A DNA stretch of 64,000 nucleotides, taken from NCBI RefSeq assembly GCF_014191875.1, contig NZ_JACHXD010000008.1, forward strand, positions 186,001 through 250,000, given 5' to 3'. Each line of letters starts with the position of its first letter. The stretch's first letter is position 1. This document shows, one piece after another, positions 55,853-64,000 of the stretch. A model generated the notes under the pieces. The model did no database searches. It saw only the letters and a program-made list of their open reading frames with translations, and was not told where the DNA came from. The translations under genes and the position numbers were made by a program. The stretch comes from Pseudoduganella violacea. GTDB taxonomy: Bacteria; Pseudomonadota; Gammaproteobacteria; Burkholderiales; Burkholderiaceae_D.

Positions 55853-56398
55853 TCACGGTTCGGGTGTTTGGTGGCGCAGGGCATGCGCCGCTTCCTTCAT
55901 ATAGATTTCGTACTGGGCTTCATTGCGCTCAAAACCCATGCTGCCTTCGCGCAGGGCCAGTGCCATTTGCAGCATGGCTCCGGGATGCTCCAGCGCTGCC
56001 GCTTGTTCGATCCAGCGCCGCGCCGCCGTTTCGTCGCGGCGGACACCTTCTCCGCTCAAAAGCATATTCGCGTATAGGAACATAGCCTGCGCCACCCTGC
56101 CCTGCGACGCTTTCTCCAGCCAGCGCGCGGCGGCGGCGCTGTCGCCCGCCACGCCCATGCCGTTGCGGTACATCAGGCCCAGATAGTAGGCTGCTGCGGC
56201 ATCCCCCTCTTCCGCCGCAACCTTCAACAGGGAAAAGGCGCGCGGCCAGCCTGCGGGCGAAGCTGCCGGGCCGCGCAGCAGCGCCCGGGCTTCATCCAGC
56301 GCAGCGATTGCGCTTGGGGCGGCAGGTGCTGCAAGCGCGGTGGCATGGGCCAGACCTGCGCTGGCGGCAAGCAGCAGCGCTGCAATGCGCTCTTTCAT
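55853..56398 (-). CDS. Secreted Sel1-repeat protein
   Basis: This 181-residue protein has a signal peptide (MKERIAALLLAASAGLAHATALA) and three Sel1-like repeats (for example AAAAYYLGLMYRNGMGVAGD and AQAMFLYANMLLSGEGVRRD). Such repeats act as protein-binding scaffolds in the periplasm. Its ATG overlaps the stop of the nucleotidase gene (ATGA, 56395-56398), so they are coupled. Partner unknown. Confidence 0.85.
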   Translation of the reverse strand: MKERIAALLLAASAGLAHATALAAPAAPSAIAALDEARALLRGPAASPAGWPRAFSLLKVAAEEGDAAAAYYLGLMYRNGMGVAGDSAAAARWLEKASQGRVAQAMFLYANMLLSGEGVRRDETAARRWIEQAAALEHPGAMLQMALALREGSMGFERNEAQYEIYMKEAAHALRHQTPEP

Positions 56399-58401
56399 TT
56401 CGACAGGTCGATAGCGTACAGGGCGAAGCCTTTGCCCATGCCGTCATCGGTTTGCAGCTGTGTGATGTGGTCCAGGCCTGCGGCGCGGGCCAGGTCCAGC
56501 TTCTCCGGCGCGGAATGGAAGACGACCGGGCCTTTGGTCTGCAGCTTGCTGAAGCGCCAACTGCGGGAGCTGCCGTTACTGGCTCGGTTCAAGCCTTTCG
56601 CCGCCTGGATATAGGCGATCAGGATTTCGCGGTTATTGTCCGGCGCGGCGAAGATGGTTTTGCTGCCGTCCAATCCGGGGAAGCCGCCACCGCCGCTGGC
56701 GCGGTAGTTATTGGTGGCGACCAGGAATTCCTGCGATGGATTGAGCGGCTGGCCTTGGTAGCTCAGCTTTTTCACGCGCTGGCCGGCGGGTTGGCTCAGG
56801 TCGATTTCGTAGCTCACATCGGGACTGCTCAATACGTCGAAGTTATAGCTTGGGTAGCCGGTGTTGACCAGCTCCTGCGGCGTCGCCAGCTTGGGATCGA
56901 TGGTGTTGAAGCGCTCGGCGGAACGCTCCAGCCATGCTTTCAGGCCCGCGCCGTCGACCTTCACGCCGTATAGCGCGTTGGGATACAGGTACAGGTCAGC
57001 CGCGTTATTCAGCGCCACGCTGCCCGCCTTCACGTCCGTGTAGTCGCTGACGCCCGCCGTGCCGGCCTTGAATGGGGAGGACACCGACAGCACCGGCAGC
57101 CGCGCCAGTTCCGGCATATTCGCCTTCACATGCTTTTCCAGATAGGCGGCCTGCGCCTGATTCACGATCTGGATGGCGCTGACATCGCCCACATCGGCGA
57201 AATAGGTACTCATGCGGAAATCGGTCGTACCAACCGGCGTTTGCACATATTTGATGGTGGCGGCGTGTTCGGCGGCGATCAGCGGCGCGACTGCCGGATC
57301 GGCTTCCACATAACGCTTGTCGCCAGTCTGGATCGGACGCGCTTCCACCGTGGTGGCGCCGCGCTCGACGCTCCAGCCCTTGCCGTCATGGCGCAGACGC
57401 AGGGCGATCACGCCCAGGTGCTTACCCCACAGGTTCGCCATCACGGTCGGCACGCCATTGACCGTGCCCTTCACCTTATCCACGCCGGGCAGATTGAATT
57501 GCGGCACAGTGCTGGTGGCGTTGGGGAAGACTTGGTGCGAGTGGCCGATCAACATGGCGTCCACGCCCGGCACTTGCGACAGATACCAATTGCCGTTTTC
57601 CATGGTCGGAGAATAGGGGCTGTTATCCAGGCCGCCGTGCGAAATCGCCACCACCAGATCGGCGCCGTGGGCGCGCATCTCGGGAATGTATTTCCGTGCC
57701 GTTTCGCGCACGCCTTCGGTATAGATGCGCCCTTCCAGCCAGCGCTTGTCCCAGGTCAGGATGGTGGGCGGCGCAAAGCCGATGATGCCCACCTTCAGCG
57801 CCAGCTTGAGCGGCTTGCCATCCGGGCCGGTTGCGGTGATCTGCTTGTCGATGATGTGATAGGGCTTGAACAGCGGCTGGCGCGTTTTCACGCTATACAC
57901 ATTGGCCAGCACCTGCGGGAAGGCAGGACCGGCGCAGCGCGGCTTGGCCGGGTCCACGCTGTCCACGTCAAAGCGGTTGCCCGTCACCTGGCTCAGATAC
58001 GCCAAACCGTAATTGAATTCGTGGTTGCCGATGCCGGCGCCCTCCACGCCCAACTGGTTCATCACTTTGTAAATCGCCAGCGTCTGATCGCAGGCCAGCG
58101 GCGCGACCAGCGCCTGGTAATCAGCCAGCGCCGTGCCCTGGATGGTGTCGCCATTGTCGAGCAGCAGGGTGTTGGCGAATTCGGCGCGCGCCTGGCGGAT
58201 CAGCGTGGCGGTGCGTTCCAAGCCGATCGATGGTTCCGGCGCCAGCTTGTAATAGTCGTAGCTCGCCACGTTAGCGTGCAGGTCGGTGGTCTCCAGCAGG
58301 GCCAGCGTGGTTTCGCTGCCAGCCGGAACCGGCGATGGCGTCAGCGTCGAGCAGGCCGACAGGAGCAGGGGCAGAACGGGAAGGCAGGGTAGGAGGCGCA
58401 T
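56395..58401 (-). CDS. cpdB: CpdB-like 2',3'-cyclic nucleotidase / 3'-nucleotidase lipoprotein
   Basis: This 668-residue protein has a lipobox (LLLSAC, cysteine 17) and then the metallophosphatase domain with LLETTDLHANV, DNGDTIQGTALADY, GNHEFNYGL and GHSHQVFP metal motifs, followed by the 5'-nucleotidase C-terminal domain. CpdB enzymes release nucleosides and phosphate from extracellular 2',3'-cyclic and 3'-nucleotides. E. coli CpdB is soluble in the periplasm; the lipobox here implies anchoring. Length matches CpdB (about 650). Confidence 0.88.
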   Translation of the reverse strand: MRLLPCLPVLPLLLSACSTLTPSPVPAGSETTLALLETTDLHANVASYDYYKLAPEPSIGLERTATLIRQARAEFANTLLLDNGDTIQGTALADYQALVAPLACDQTLAIYKVMNQLGVEGAGIGNHEFNYGLAYLSQVTGNRFDVDSVDPAKPRCAGPAFPQVLANVYSVKTRQPLFKPYHIIDKQITATGPDGKPLKLALKVGIIGFAPPTILTWDKRWLEGRIYTEGVRETARKYIPEMRAHGADLVVAISHGGLDNSPYSPTMENGNWYLSQVPGVDAMLIGHSHQVFPNATSTVPQFNLPGVDKVKGTVNGVPTVMANLWGKHLGVIALRLRHDGKGWSVERGATTVEARPIQTGDKRYVEADPAVAPLIAAEHAATIKYVQTPVGTTDFRMSTYFADVGDVSAIQIVNQAQAAYLEKHVKANMPELARLPVLSVSSPFKAGTAGVSDYTDVKAGSVALNNAADLYLYPNALYGVKVDGAGLKAWLERSAERFNTIDPKLATPQELVNTGYPSYNFDVLSSPDVSYEIDLSQPAGQRVKKLSYQGQPLNPSQEFLVATNNYRASGGGGFPGLDGSKTIFAAPDNNREILIAYIQAAKGLNRASNGSSRSWRFSKLQTKGPVVFHSAPEKLDLARAAGLDHITQLQTDDGMGKGFALYAIDLSK

Positions 58402-58543
58402 GCTTAATTAATAACAGCCGGTTACAGGATGGTCAGCATGATACGCAGGGCTGCGGGCCAGAACAAGGCGCCAGCCCCCTGCCCGACCGACAGTCAAGTA
58501 TTTAGGACCGGAAACTACCATTTCTTACAGGTTTGATCCCGAC

Positions 58544-58584
58544 TGTCGGAAAATCTTACATTTTATATGTAGGAAAAAATTACA
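58544..58584 (+). promoter_or_regulatory. Tandem dyads, candidate enhancer sites for the sigma-54 promoter
   Basis: Two 17-bp copies, TGTCGGAAAATCTTACA (58544-58560) and TGTAGGAAAAAATTACA (58568-58584), 24 bp apart; each has TGT...ACA symmetry and is followed by TTTTAT or TTTTTAT. A third, decayed copy may lie near 58507. They sit about 65-105 bp before the expected start of transcription, where enhancer-binding proteins act. Confidence 0.65.
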
Positions 58585-58623
58585 TTTTTATAAGTAGTTG
58601 ATCCTAAAAAAGAGACATGCAGA

Positions 58624-58639
58624 TGGCACGTCTCTTGCT
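58624..58639 (+). promoter_or_regulatory. Sigma-54 promoter, exact consensus
   Basis: TGGCACGTCTCTTGCT equals the consensus TGGCACG-N4-TTGCW with no mismatch. Transcription should begin near 58650, about 58 bases before the GTG start at 58708. The rest of the 306-bp gap (58402-58707) also has to serve the divergent cpdB gene; I see no clear sigma-70 site for it. Confidence 0.85.
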
Positions 58640-58707
58640 CGGGAGGCCCCCGGCGCGTTGTTTAAAACGCCATCTTTCAGGCACATCTATTTCCGAGAGG
58701 GTTCCTT

Positions 58708-59655
58708 GTGACCATACTTAATCTATTACGCAAAAAGGCTTGTAACTATCTTTTACCAGCCGCGCTGATCGCTGCCGCCTTACCCGGGCAGGCAGCAGTA
58801 ATCAATCTCTCCGCCGCCACCAGTTCCGTGGCGGTCGGCCAAAACTTCAATGTGGACTTCCGCATCAGCGGCTTGACTGGCGCCTTGGGCGACTCGCTCA
58901 GCGGCTTTGACCTGACCGTGCTATTCGACTCCAAAGTCCTGCAACTGACCGGTTTCAGTTTCATCGATTCCAATGGCGCGAATCAGCTCGACTTGGCCGA
59001 AGCCGCATCCTTCGGTTTTCTCGGCGATGCGAAGGTATCCGGCAACCTTATCGATGTCTTCGGCTTATCGGGCAATAGCGCCCTCGTGCTGGACTCCGCC
59101 CAAACCGACGCCTTCCGCTTCCTGAGCCTGAACTTCAAGGCGCTGGCGCCCAGCGCAGGCGCGGTAGTCAAACTCGACACAGTTGACCTTGATATGTTGT
59201 TCATCGATAGTGGAGCCGGCTACCTCCCTATCAGCTTTGACAACGAAGGACTGGAGATCGCCATCGGCCAGAACACCCAGGTGCCAGAACCCGGCACTTT
59301 GCTGTTGCTGCTGGCTGCCCTACCCGCATTGCTCCTGGCGCGCCGCCGTGGCGCGGCTGCTCTGGTCTTGAGCGCCGGTCTGGTCGCCACCGTGCCTGCA
59401 TCGGCCAAGCAGCCAGCACCGGCCCAGGCCAGCAAAGACGCTTCCGCCCCCGCCGCCAAAGCCGGCGATGCCGTCAACGGGCAAATCCTGGAGATCAAGG
59501 GCCAGCGCGCCCAGATCCGCTTGAGCAATGGCAGCGTGCAGTGGGTGTCGCTGGATGCCCCGGTCGGCAATCTGCTGGTCGGCGCCAAGATCAGCGGCAA
59601 GCTGGTACAGGGCGGCGACACGCTGCGCCTGACCAATATCTCCATTTCCAACTGA
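58708..59655 (+). CDS. Cohesin-like protein with internal PEP-CTERM signal
   Basis: The 315-residue protein has a signal peptide (about 1-30), then a cohesin-like beta-sandwich (31-187; VINLSAATSSVAVGQNFNVD and LSGFDLTVLFDSKVLQLTG fit the family's start and strand pattern). At 192 begins VPEPGTLLLLLAALPALLLA with RRR at 212-214: a complete PEP-CTERM sorting signal, normally the last 25 residues of a protein. Here about 100 residues follow: a second hydrophobic segment, a Lys/Ala/Pro linker with an AxA site, and a small beta domain (GQILEIKGQRAQIRLSNG). Start GTG 58708 follows GAGAGG. First gene of the sigma-54 operon. Confidence 0.85.
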   Translation: MTILNLLRKKACNYLLPAALIAAALPGQAAVINLSAATSSVAVGQNFNVDFRISGLTGALGDSLSGFDLTVLFDSKVLQLTGFSFIDSNGANQLDLAEAASFGFLGDAKVSGNLIDVFGLSGNSALVLDSAQTDAFRFLSLNFKALAPSAGAVVKLDTVDLDMLFIDSGAGYLPISFDNEGLEIAIGQNTQVPEPGTLLLLLAALPALLLARRRGAAALVLSAGLVATVPASAKQPAPAQASKDASAPAAKAGDAVNGQILEIKGQRAQIRLSNGSVQWVSLDAPVGNLLVGAKISGKLVQGGDTLRLTNISISN

Positions 59656-59679
59656 CGGCCATCCTTTTCGGAGCTAATA

Positions 59680-61128
59680 ATGCGATTGAATATCACAGCG
59701 CTCTGGCTGGCGTTGGCGGCATCGTTTGCCGCCGCGCCGGCACTGGCGCAGACCACGTCCCCCTTCACCCCGCCCGAGGAAAAACTCGGCATCTATGTCG
59801 CCAATTCCGGCCCCGGCCTGGATACCGGCTGCACCTATCGCGGCGGCGGCCCCCTGCTGATCAAGATTCCCGTCCCCAAGGTCGTCAACGACAAGCAGTT
59901 GAACCCGGACGGCACCCTGGCCGACGCGGCCAAACTGGTGAGCAATGGCGTGCTGTCGGCCCAGGCCACGATCCGCTTCCCTGTGTACGATATCGATGAT
60001 AAGGCGCAAAATCCCGGCATCGCGCCTGAACTGGACCGCGTAAGCTTCAACGGCAAGTTCAAGAAAACGCTGGAAGGCTTTAACAACACCTGGACCGACG
60101 ACAGCATCATCGTGCCGATCGAAGAATTGAAGTTCGGCCAGGACAACGAGCTGCGCATCGATATCGACACCGGCAACACCACGGAGGAATGGTGCATGGC
60201 CGTGGACTGGGTTTCCATCGAATTCGAAGCCACGCCGCCCTATGTGCTGGCGCATGGCATCTGGGCCGACCGCGGCACCTGGGATGAGGGCGAGTCGCCC
60301 GGCGTGCTGGCCGCGCTGGAAGAACGCGGCGTGCTGGTTGACCGCTGGTCGCTGGGCGTGGCGCAGAACGGCAACGGTTCGGTGGCGGCCAACGCGGCCG
60401 AGCTGAATACCCATATCACCGACTACCTGAAACCGCTGAAAGCCGACAAGGTCCATATCATCGCCCACAGCAAGGGTGGCCTGGACTCGCAGGGCTTGCA
60501 GGCGCTGGGACCGGAGTTCGAGATCGTCTCTCTGTCCACGCTCTCCACCCCGCACCGCGGCAGCGTGGCGGCCGACCTCTCCATCATCCAGAAAACCACG
60601 GCCGACGACCTGGTCGCCCGGGGCGACGATCCCGGTGGCCTGGCTGCCGCCTACATCGATGGCTGGACTTTTGGACAAGGGCCGCAACTGCCCGGCCTGC
60701 GCGACCTGACCACCTATGCGGCAACGGCGGCCATCTCCACCGGCCAGCGCGGCAACATCCCCGGCACCTATACCTTTGGCGCCAACGCCGACTTGAATCA
60801 CGATGACCTGCTGACCGATAACGAGATGGATCCCTATCCCGGCATTTCCCACCGCGCGCTGGAACGGGCATGGCGCGTGCTGCGCACTTTCCAGGAGGCG
60901 ACCATGACGCTGACCACGGTGCCAGGCCATATCTGGGGCACGCGCACGGTGCTGACCTACACCACCGTGCTGACGCCCGAACCGCAGGCAAACGATATAG
61001 TCGTCACGGAGAATTCGGCCAATCCCGGCTACGGCACGCCGCTGGGCAATAGCGGGGCCAATCACAATACGGTACGCAGCGTGGGCAACGTCAATACCGC
61101 CCTCGACACCACGATCCCACTCAAATGA
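59680..61128 (+). CDS. Secreted alpha/beta hydrolase (lipase/PGAP1-like)
   Basis: This 482-residue protein has a signal peptide (ending ALAQTTS), a beta-rich N-terminal domain (about 30-185), then an alpha/beta-hydrolase domain: oxyanion AHGIWADRGTW (191-201), nucleophile S264 in IIAHSKGGLDS (a G-x-S-x-G variant with H and K around the serine), and STPHRGS. The type resembles extracellular lipases and PGAP1-like esterases. A possible catalytic histidine is in TTVPGHIWGTR. It follows the cohesin gene by 24 bp and overlaps the dockerin gene by 4 bp. Confidence 0.82.
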   Translation: MRLNITALWLALAASFAAAPALAQTTSPFTPPEEKLGIYVANSGPGLDTGCTYRGGGPLLIKIPVPKVVNDKQLNPDGTLADAAKLVSNGVLSAQATIRFPVYDIDDKAQNPGIAPELDRVSFNGKFKKTLEGFNNTWTDDSIIVPIEELKFGQDNELRIDIDTGNTTEEWCMAVDWVSIEFEATPPYVLAHGIWADRGTWDEGESPGVLAALEERGVLVDRWSLGVAQNGNGSVAANAAELNTHITDYLKPLKADKVHIIAHSKGGLDSQGLQALGPEFEIVSLSTLSTPHRGSVAADLSIIQKTTADDLVARGDDPGGLAAAYIDGWTFGQGPQLPGLRDLTTYAATAAISTGQRGNIPGTYTFGANADLNHDDLLTDNEMDPYPGISHRALERAWRVLRTFQEATMTLTTVPGHIWGTRTVLTYTTVLTPEPQANDIVVTENSANPGYGTPLGNSGANHNTVRSVGNVNTALDTTIPLK

Positions 61129-62792
61129 AGAGAACCGCGATGAAGACATTTATCACCTTGCTGTCAGCGGCACGATCGGCGCTTAGCCGCTTGTGGGCGC
61201 TGCTTTTCCTGTTTGCGCTGGCTTGCGGCCTGTCCGCCGCCCACGCGCAAAGCGTGCCGGTGGCGGTGAATACGCCGGTCACGGTCACGGGCAATATCGC
61301 GCCCGGCGCCACCTCGCTGGATATTCCCTTCAATGTCGGCGGCGCCGATGGCCTGCGCTTCGACCTGATCGTACCGGTCAATGGCGCCACCCTGAGCCTG
61401 ATCGATCCGAACGGCAAAGTCGCCATCGGCCCGCAGGATTCGCGCCTGAGCTTTGAACCAGGCAGCGGCCGCACGCCGCCGTTGCCGGGCGGCGTGTTCA
61501 CCGGTGCCGAACTGGCCAATCCCGCCGATGGCGTTTGGATTCTGCGCGTCAGCTTCCCGGCCGCGCCGGTCAAGACCGTGGCCCTGGGTACGGTGTTTGC
61601 CCGCTCGCGCTATCAGGTCGGCATCGCCATCGAACGCACTACCCTGCTGGCTGGGGAAGACGTGGGCGTGGGCCTGCTGGTGCTGGACAATGGCCAGCCG
61701 ATCAAGGCGCTGACGCCAAGCATCGCCATCGGCTCCGCTGCGGCGCAAGCCGCGCTGGATAACGGCCAGGGCGCGGATGGACTGGCGAATGACGGCGTGT
61801 ACAGCGTCGACCATACTTTCGCCGTCGCCGGCACGTTCGACATCGTCGGCAAGGTAACCATTCCCACTGCGAAGGGACCGATCCAGCGCAACGCCAGCGC
61901 CCAGGTCAAGGTGGTGCCGCCGCAACTGCAAAGCCAGGGCATCGACCTGCTGACTCAACGCGGCGCGAACAACTGCGTCAGCGGCCTGCAGGTGAATATC
62001 GGCTTCAATGTGCTGAAAGCGGCGCGTTATTCGACCCTGGTGCGCCTGGCCGCGTCGAACGGCAAATACATCGACGTGCGCAAGGCTGGCAGCTACCAGC
62101 TTGGTCCCGTCACCGTATCGGCCAGCTACAGCGCGGCCGACCTGAAGGCCAAGCTTGGCAGCGACGGTCCTTTCCGCGTCAGCCAGATCGATACCCTGGA
62201 ACTGGGCGCCGACGAATTCACGCTGGCCTTCCGCAAGCGCGATGCCGGCGTGTTCAACGTCAATCTGTCCGACCTGTGCGCGGGCGCCATCGAACTGCAA
62301 AAGCAGCTCAGCGTGACGCCGGTGCTGCAGGACGGCTATATCGCCTCCTTCAAGCTGGCCTTCCCGGTCAAGGTGCGTTCGGCTGGCTTCTACCAGATCT
62401 CCTTCAAGGTGGTCGGCCCGAACGGCGAGGACATCGCCCTGCTCAACGCTTCGCGTTCGCTGCAGGCTGGCGACAATCTGGTGGAGGCGACCCTGGCGTC
62501 CGACAAGTTCCAGACCGTCGATGGCCCCTACCAGGCGATCTCGCTGGTGGTGGTGCAAGGCGCCAACAGCGCCCGCCTCACCAATATGGGCAGCACCGAC
62601 AGCTACTCGCGCTGGCAGTTCTATCCGAAAAAGGCCGGTGATCTGGATGGGGATGGCGTGGTTGGACCAGCTGATGTAAGCTTGATCACGCAGCAGCGCG
62701 GCGCCGCCCTGAAACCGGGCGACCGCCGCGACATCAACCGCGACGGCGTCATTGACCTGCGCGACGCCCGCGCATTGCAGCAACTGCGCTGA
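61125..62792 (+). CDS. Secreted multi-domain protein with C-terminal dockerin
   Basis: The 555-residue protein has a signal peptide (about 1-42, ALACGLSAAHAQS), a pre-peptidase-like beta domain (about 45-160), Ig-like parts with a CARDB/choice-of-anchor feel (to about 500), and a type I-like dockerin at 502-555. Its two calcium loops are canonical: D506-x-D508-x-D510-G...D517 and D536-x-N538-x-D540-G...D547. Dockerins bind cohesins, and a cohesin-like protein is two genes upstream. The start ATG 61125 overlaps the hydrolase stop. No catalytic motif is seen, so it may be an adaptor or binding protein. Confidence 0.85.
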   Translation: MKRTAMKTFITLLSAARSALSRLWALLFLFALACGLSAAHAQSVPVAVNTPVTVTGNIAPGATSLDIPFNVGGADGLRFDLIVPVNGATLSLIDPNGKVAIGPQDSRLSFEPGSGRTPPLPGGVFTGAELANPADGVWILRVSFPAAPVKTVALGTVFARSRYQVGIAIERTTLLAGEDVGVGLLVLDNGQPIKALTPSIAIGSAAAQAALDNGQGADGLANDGVYSVDHTFAVAGTFDIVGKVTIPTAKGPIQRNASAQVKVVPPQLQSQGIDLLTQRGANNCVSGLQVNIGFNVLKAARYSTLVRLAASNGKYIDVRKAGSYQLGPVTVSASYSAADLKAKLGSDGPFRVSQIDTLELGADEFTLAFRKRDAGVFNVNLSDLCAGAIELQKQLSVTPVLQDGYIASFKLAFPVKVRSAGFYQISFKVVGPNGEDIALLNASRSLQAGDNLVEATLASDKFQTVDGPYQAISLVVVQGANSARLTNMGSTDSYSRWQFYPKKAGDLDGDGVVGPADVSLITQQRGAALKPGDRRDINRDGVIDLRDARALQQLR

Positions 62793-62800
62793 AAGGATGA

Positions 62801-63109
62801 ATGAGCCGCCGACATGCCCCAGCCATGGCCGCCATCGCCACCGCGGCCTATTTCGTGCTCAGTATCGGCGCGCTGCGCGCCTTCGCCCCCGATTTGCCGG
62901 CGGAACTGGAGCAGGTACTGGGCATGCTGGCGGCTCCCGCCTTAGTGCTCCTGCTGGTGTGGAACCCGATTCTGCATCCGCTGGGGCTGGCCTCCGGAGA
63001 ATGGGTGATGGCGCCAAACGGCGCCATCACCCTGCTCATCATCGCCCTCTACTCCGCCCTTGCCTACGGCCTGGTGCGCCTGATCTGCGGCCCAGCGCCA
63101 TCGCGCTGA
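62801..63109 (+). CDS. Small membrane protein
   Basis: This 102-residue protein has about three hydrophobic segments (AIATAAYFVLSIGALRAF, LAAPALVLLLVWNPILHPLG and AITLLIIALYSALAYGLVRLI). AAAGGA-type ribosome-binding site precedes ATG 62801, 8 bp after the dockerin gene, so it closes the sigma-54 operon. No family recognised; a role in anchoring or export of the assembly is only inferred. Confidence 0.65.
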   Translation: MSRRHAPAMAAIATAAYFVLSIGALRAFAPDLPAELEQVLGMLAAPALVLLLVWNPILHPLGLASGEWVMAPNGAITLLIIALYSALAYGLVRLICGPAPSR

Positions 63110-63243
63110 CCTGGGCAACTCTTCATATCTCAATGTCTTTTCAAGCCGGCCGCAATGGCTATCCGGACAATATGGCCTACTTAACAAGCGATGCGGCATG
63201 GCACCCCGGTCGTTTCCAGGCTGCGCAGCCCGCGGCGCTAGGG

Positions 63244-63249
63244 TATAAT
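63244..63249 (+). promoter_or_regulatory. Probable -10 element of prfB
   Basis: TATAAT, 36 bp before the prfB ATG, in the 176-bp gap after the small membrane protein. No good -35 is seen 16-18 bp upstream. Confidence 0.45.
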
Positions 63250-63285
63250 CCAAGGTTTGATTTCACCATAGAAGACTAGAAGATC

Positions 63286-64000
63286 ATGGAAGCTGAACGC
63301 ATCAATTCCCTCTCCGCCCTGCTCGCCGATCTGACGACGCGCGAAGCCGAACTTCGGAGGTATCTTTGACTTCGATAAGAAGTCGGAGAAACTCGAACAA
63401 CTGAACGCCGAGCTGGAAGACCCGGCGGTCTGGAACGACCCGAAACGCGCCCAGGACATGGGCCGCGAAAAGAAAGCGCTGGAAGGCGTGGTCCTGACCC
63501 TGATCAAGGCCGATAACGACCTGCGCGACATGAACGACCTGTTCGCCATGGCCAAGGAAGAAGGCGACGGTGACACGCTGGAGTCGGTCGCGGGCGACGT
63601 GTCCGAAATCCAGAAAGTCATCGAATCGATGGAATTCCGCCGGATGTTCAACAATCCGATGGACCCGAACAATTGCTTCATCGACATCCAGGCCGGCGCC
63701 GGCGGCACCGAAGCCCAGGACTGGGCCTCCATGCTGCTGCGCCAGTACGTGCGCTATTGCGAGCGCAAGGGCTTCAAGGTCGAGATCATGGAACAGTCGG
63801 ACGGCGAGGTGGCCGGCATCAAGACCGCCACCCTGAAAATCGAGGGCGAATACGCTTACGGCCATCTGCGCACCGAAACCGGCGTGCACCGCCTGGTGCG
63901 CAAGTCGCCGTTCGACAGCGCCAACGGCCGCCATACCTCGTTCACCTCGCTCTTCGTCTATCCCGAAGTGGATGATTCGATCGAGATCGAGATCAACCCG
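63286..64000 (+). CDS. prfB: Peptide chain release factor 2, programmed +1 frameshift (3' cut by window)
   Basis: RF2 ends translation at UGA and UAA. Frame 1 from ATG 63286 runs 27 codons to an in-frame TGA (63367-63369). The site reads CGGAGG TAT CTT TGA C: an internal Shine-Dalgarno, the CTTT slip and a UGA in weak context, as in most bacteria. After +1 slippage the frame goes on from GAC (63368) as [19 protein letters not shown], and later shows [11 protein letters not shown] and the stop-codon-reading SPF motif in [13 protein letters not shown]. The GGQ part lies beyond the window. RF2 shortage favours slippage, so the protein controls itself. Confidence 0.96.

Overview
The window is about 64% G+C, densely packed and free of tRNA, rRNA, CRISPR arrays or insertion sequences that I can see. 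Gene content (lolCD, tssFG, dcd, recJ, prfB, a PEP-CTERM locus, a Spy/CpxR/CpxA module) and protein style point to a betaproteobacterium of the order Burkholderiales, most likely Oxalobacteraceae (Massilia/Duganella-like). That placement is inference from the sequence alone.

Layout. 1-10.3 kb: tail of a FAD-linked oxidase, a DUF4124-type protein, an FtsX-type permease coupled to a CrtC/AttH-like secreted protein, an MsbA-like ABC exporter, a threonine aldolase, an RhlE-type helicase and thyA. 10.3-21.7 kb: a DJ-1/PfpI protein, a chemoreceptor, carAB (with a strongly extended CarB), folA, a DUF4337 membrane protein and an AdiA-like decarboxylase, closed by a large palindrome and a strong terminator. 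21.8-25.0 kb: a DUF1800/DUF1501 pair.

25.1-34.4 kb is the most unusual part: a sigma-54 activator with a degenerate N-terminal domain faces a tight run of eight minus-strand genes that starts at a near-consensus sigma-54 promoter (34430-34445). The run encodes three related glycine-zipper proteins (one frameshifted), an HExxH putative metalloprotease, a large unknown protein, a PLP-fold enzyme, a GIY-YIG-domain protein and an amidohydrolase. I do not recognise it as a described system.

34.5-38.2 kb: a Cpx-like envelope-stress module. A Spy/CpxP-like gene and a low-complexity protein diverge from a CpxR/CpxA-like pair, and the shared 185-bp region carries two exact GTAAA-N5-GTAAA boxes. 38.2-50.7 kb is mostly housekeeping: dcd, a hydrolase, comEC, a secreted unknown, tatD, lolD with two tandem lolC/E paralogues, a phosphoglycerate-mutase-like gene and recJ. 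50.7-56.4 kb is accessory in character: a tssF-tssG pair without the rest of a type VI cluster, a RES-Xre toxin-antitoxin pair, DUF2288, and two decayed AT-richer genes.

56.4-64 kb: a CpdB-like nucleotidase, then a second striking locus. A perfect-consensus sigma-54 promoter with tandem upstream dyads drives a cohesin-like protein whose PEP-CTERM signal is internal, a secreted alpha/beta hydrolase, a secreted protein ending in a canonical dockerin, and a small membrane protein. Together these suggest a surface cohesin-dockerin assembly under exosortase/sigma-54 control. The window ends inside prfB, which carries its programmed +1 frameshift.
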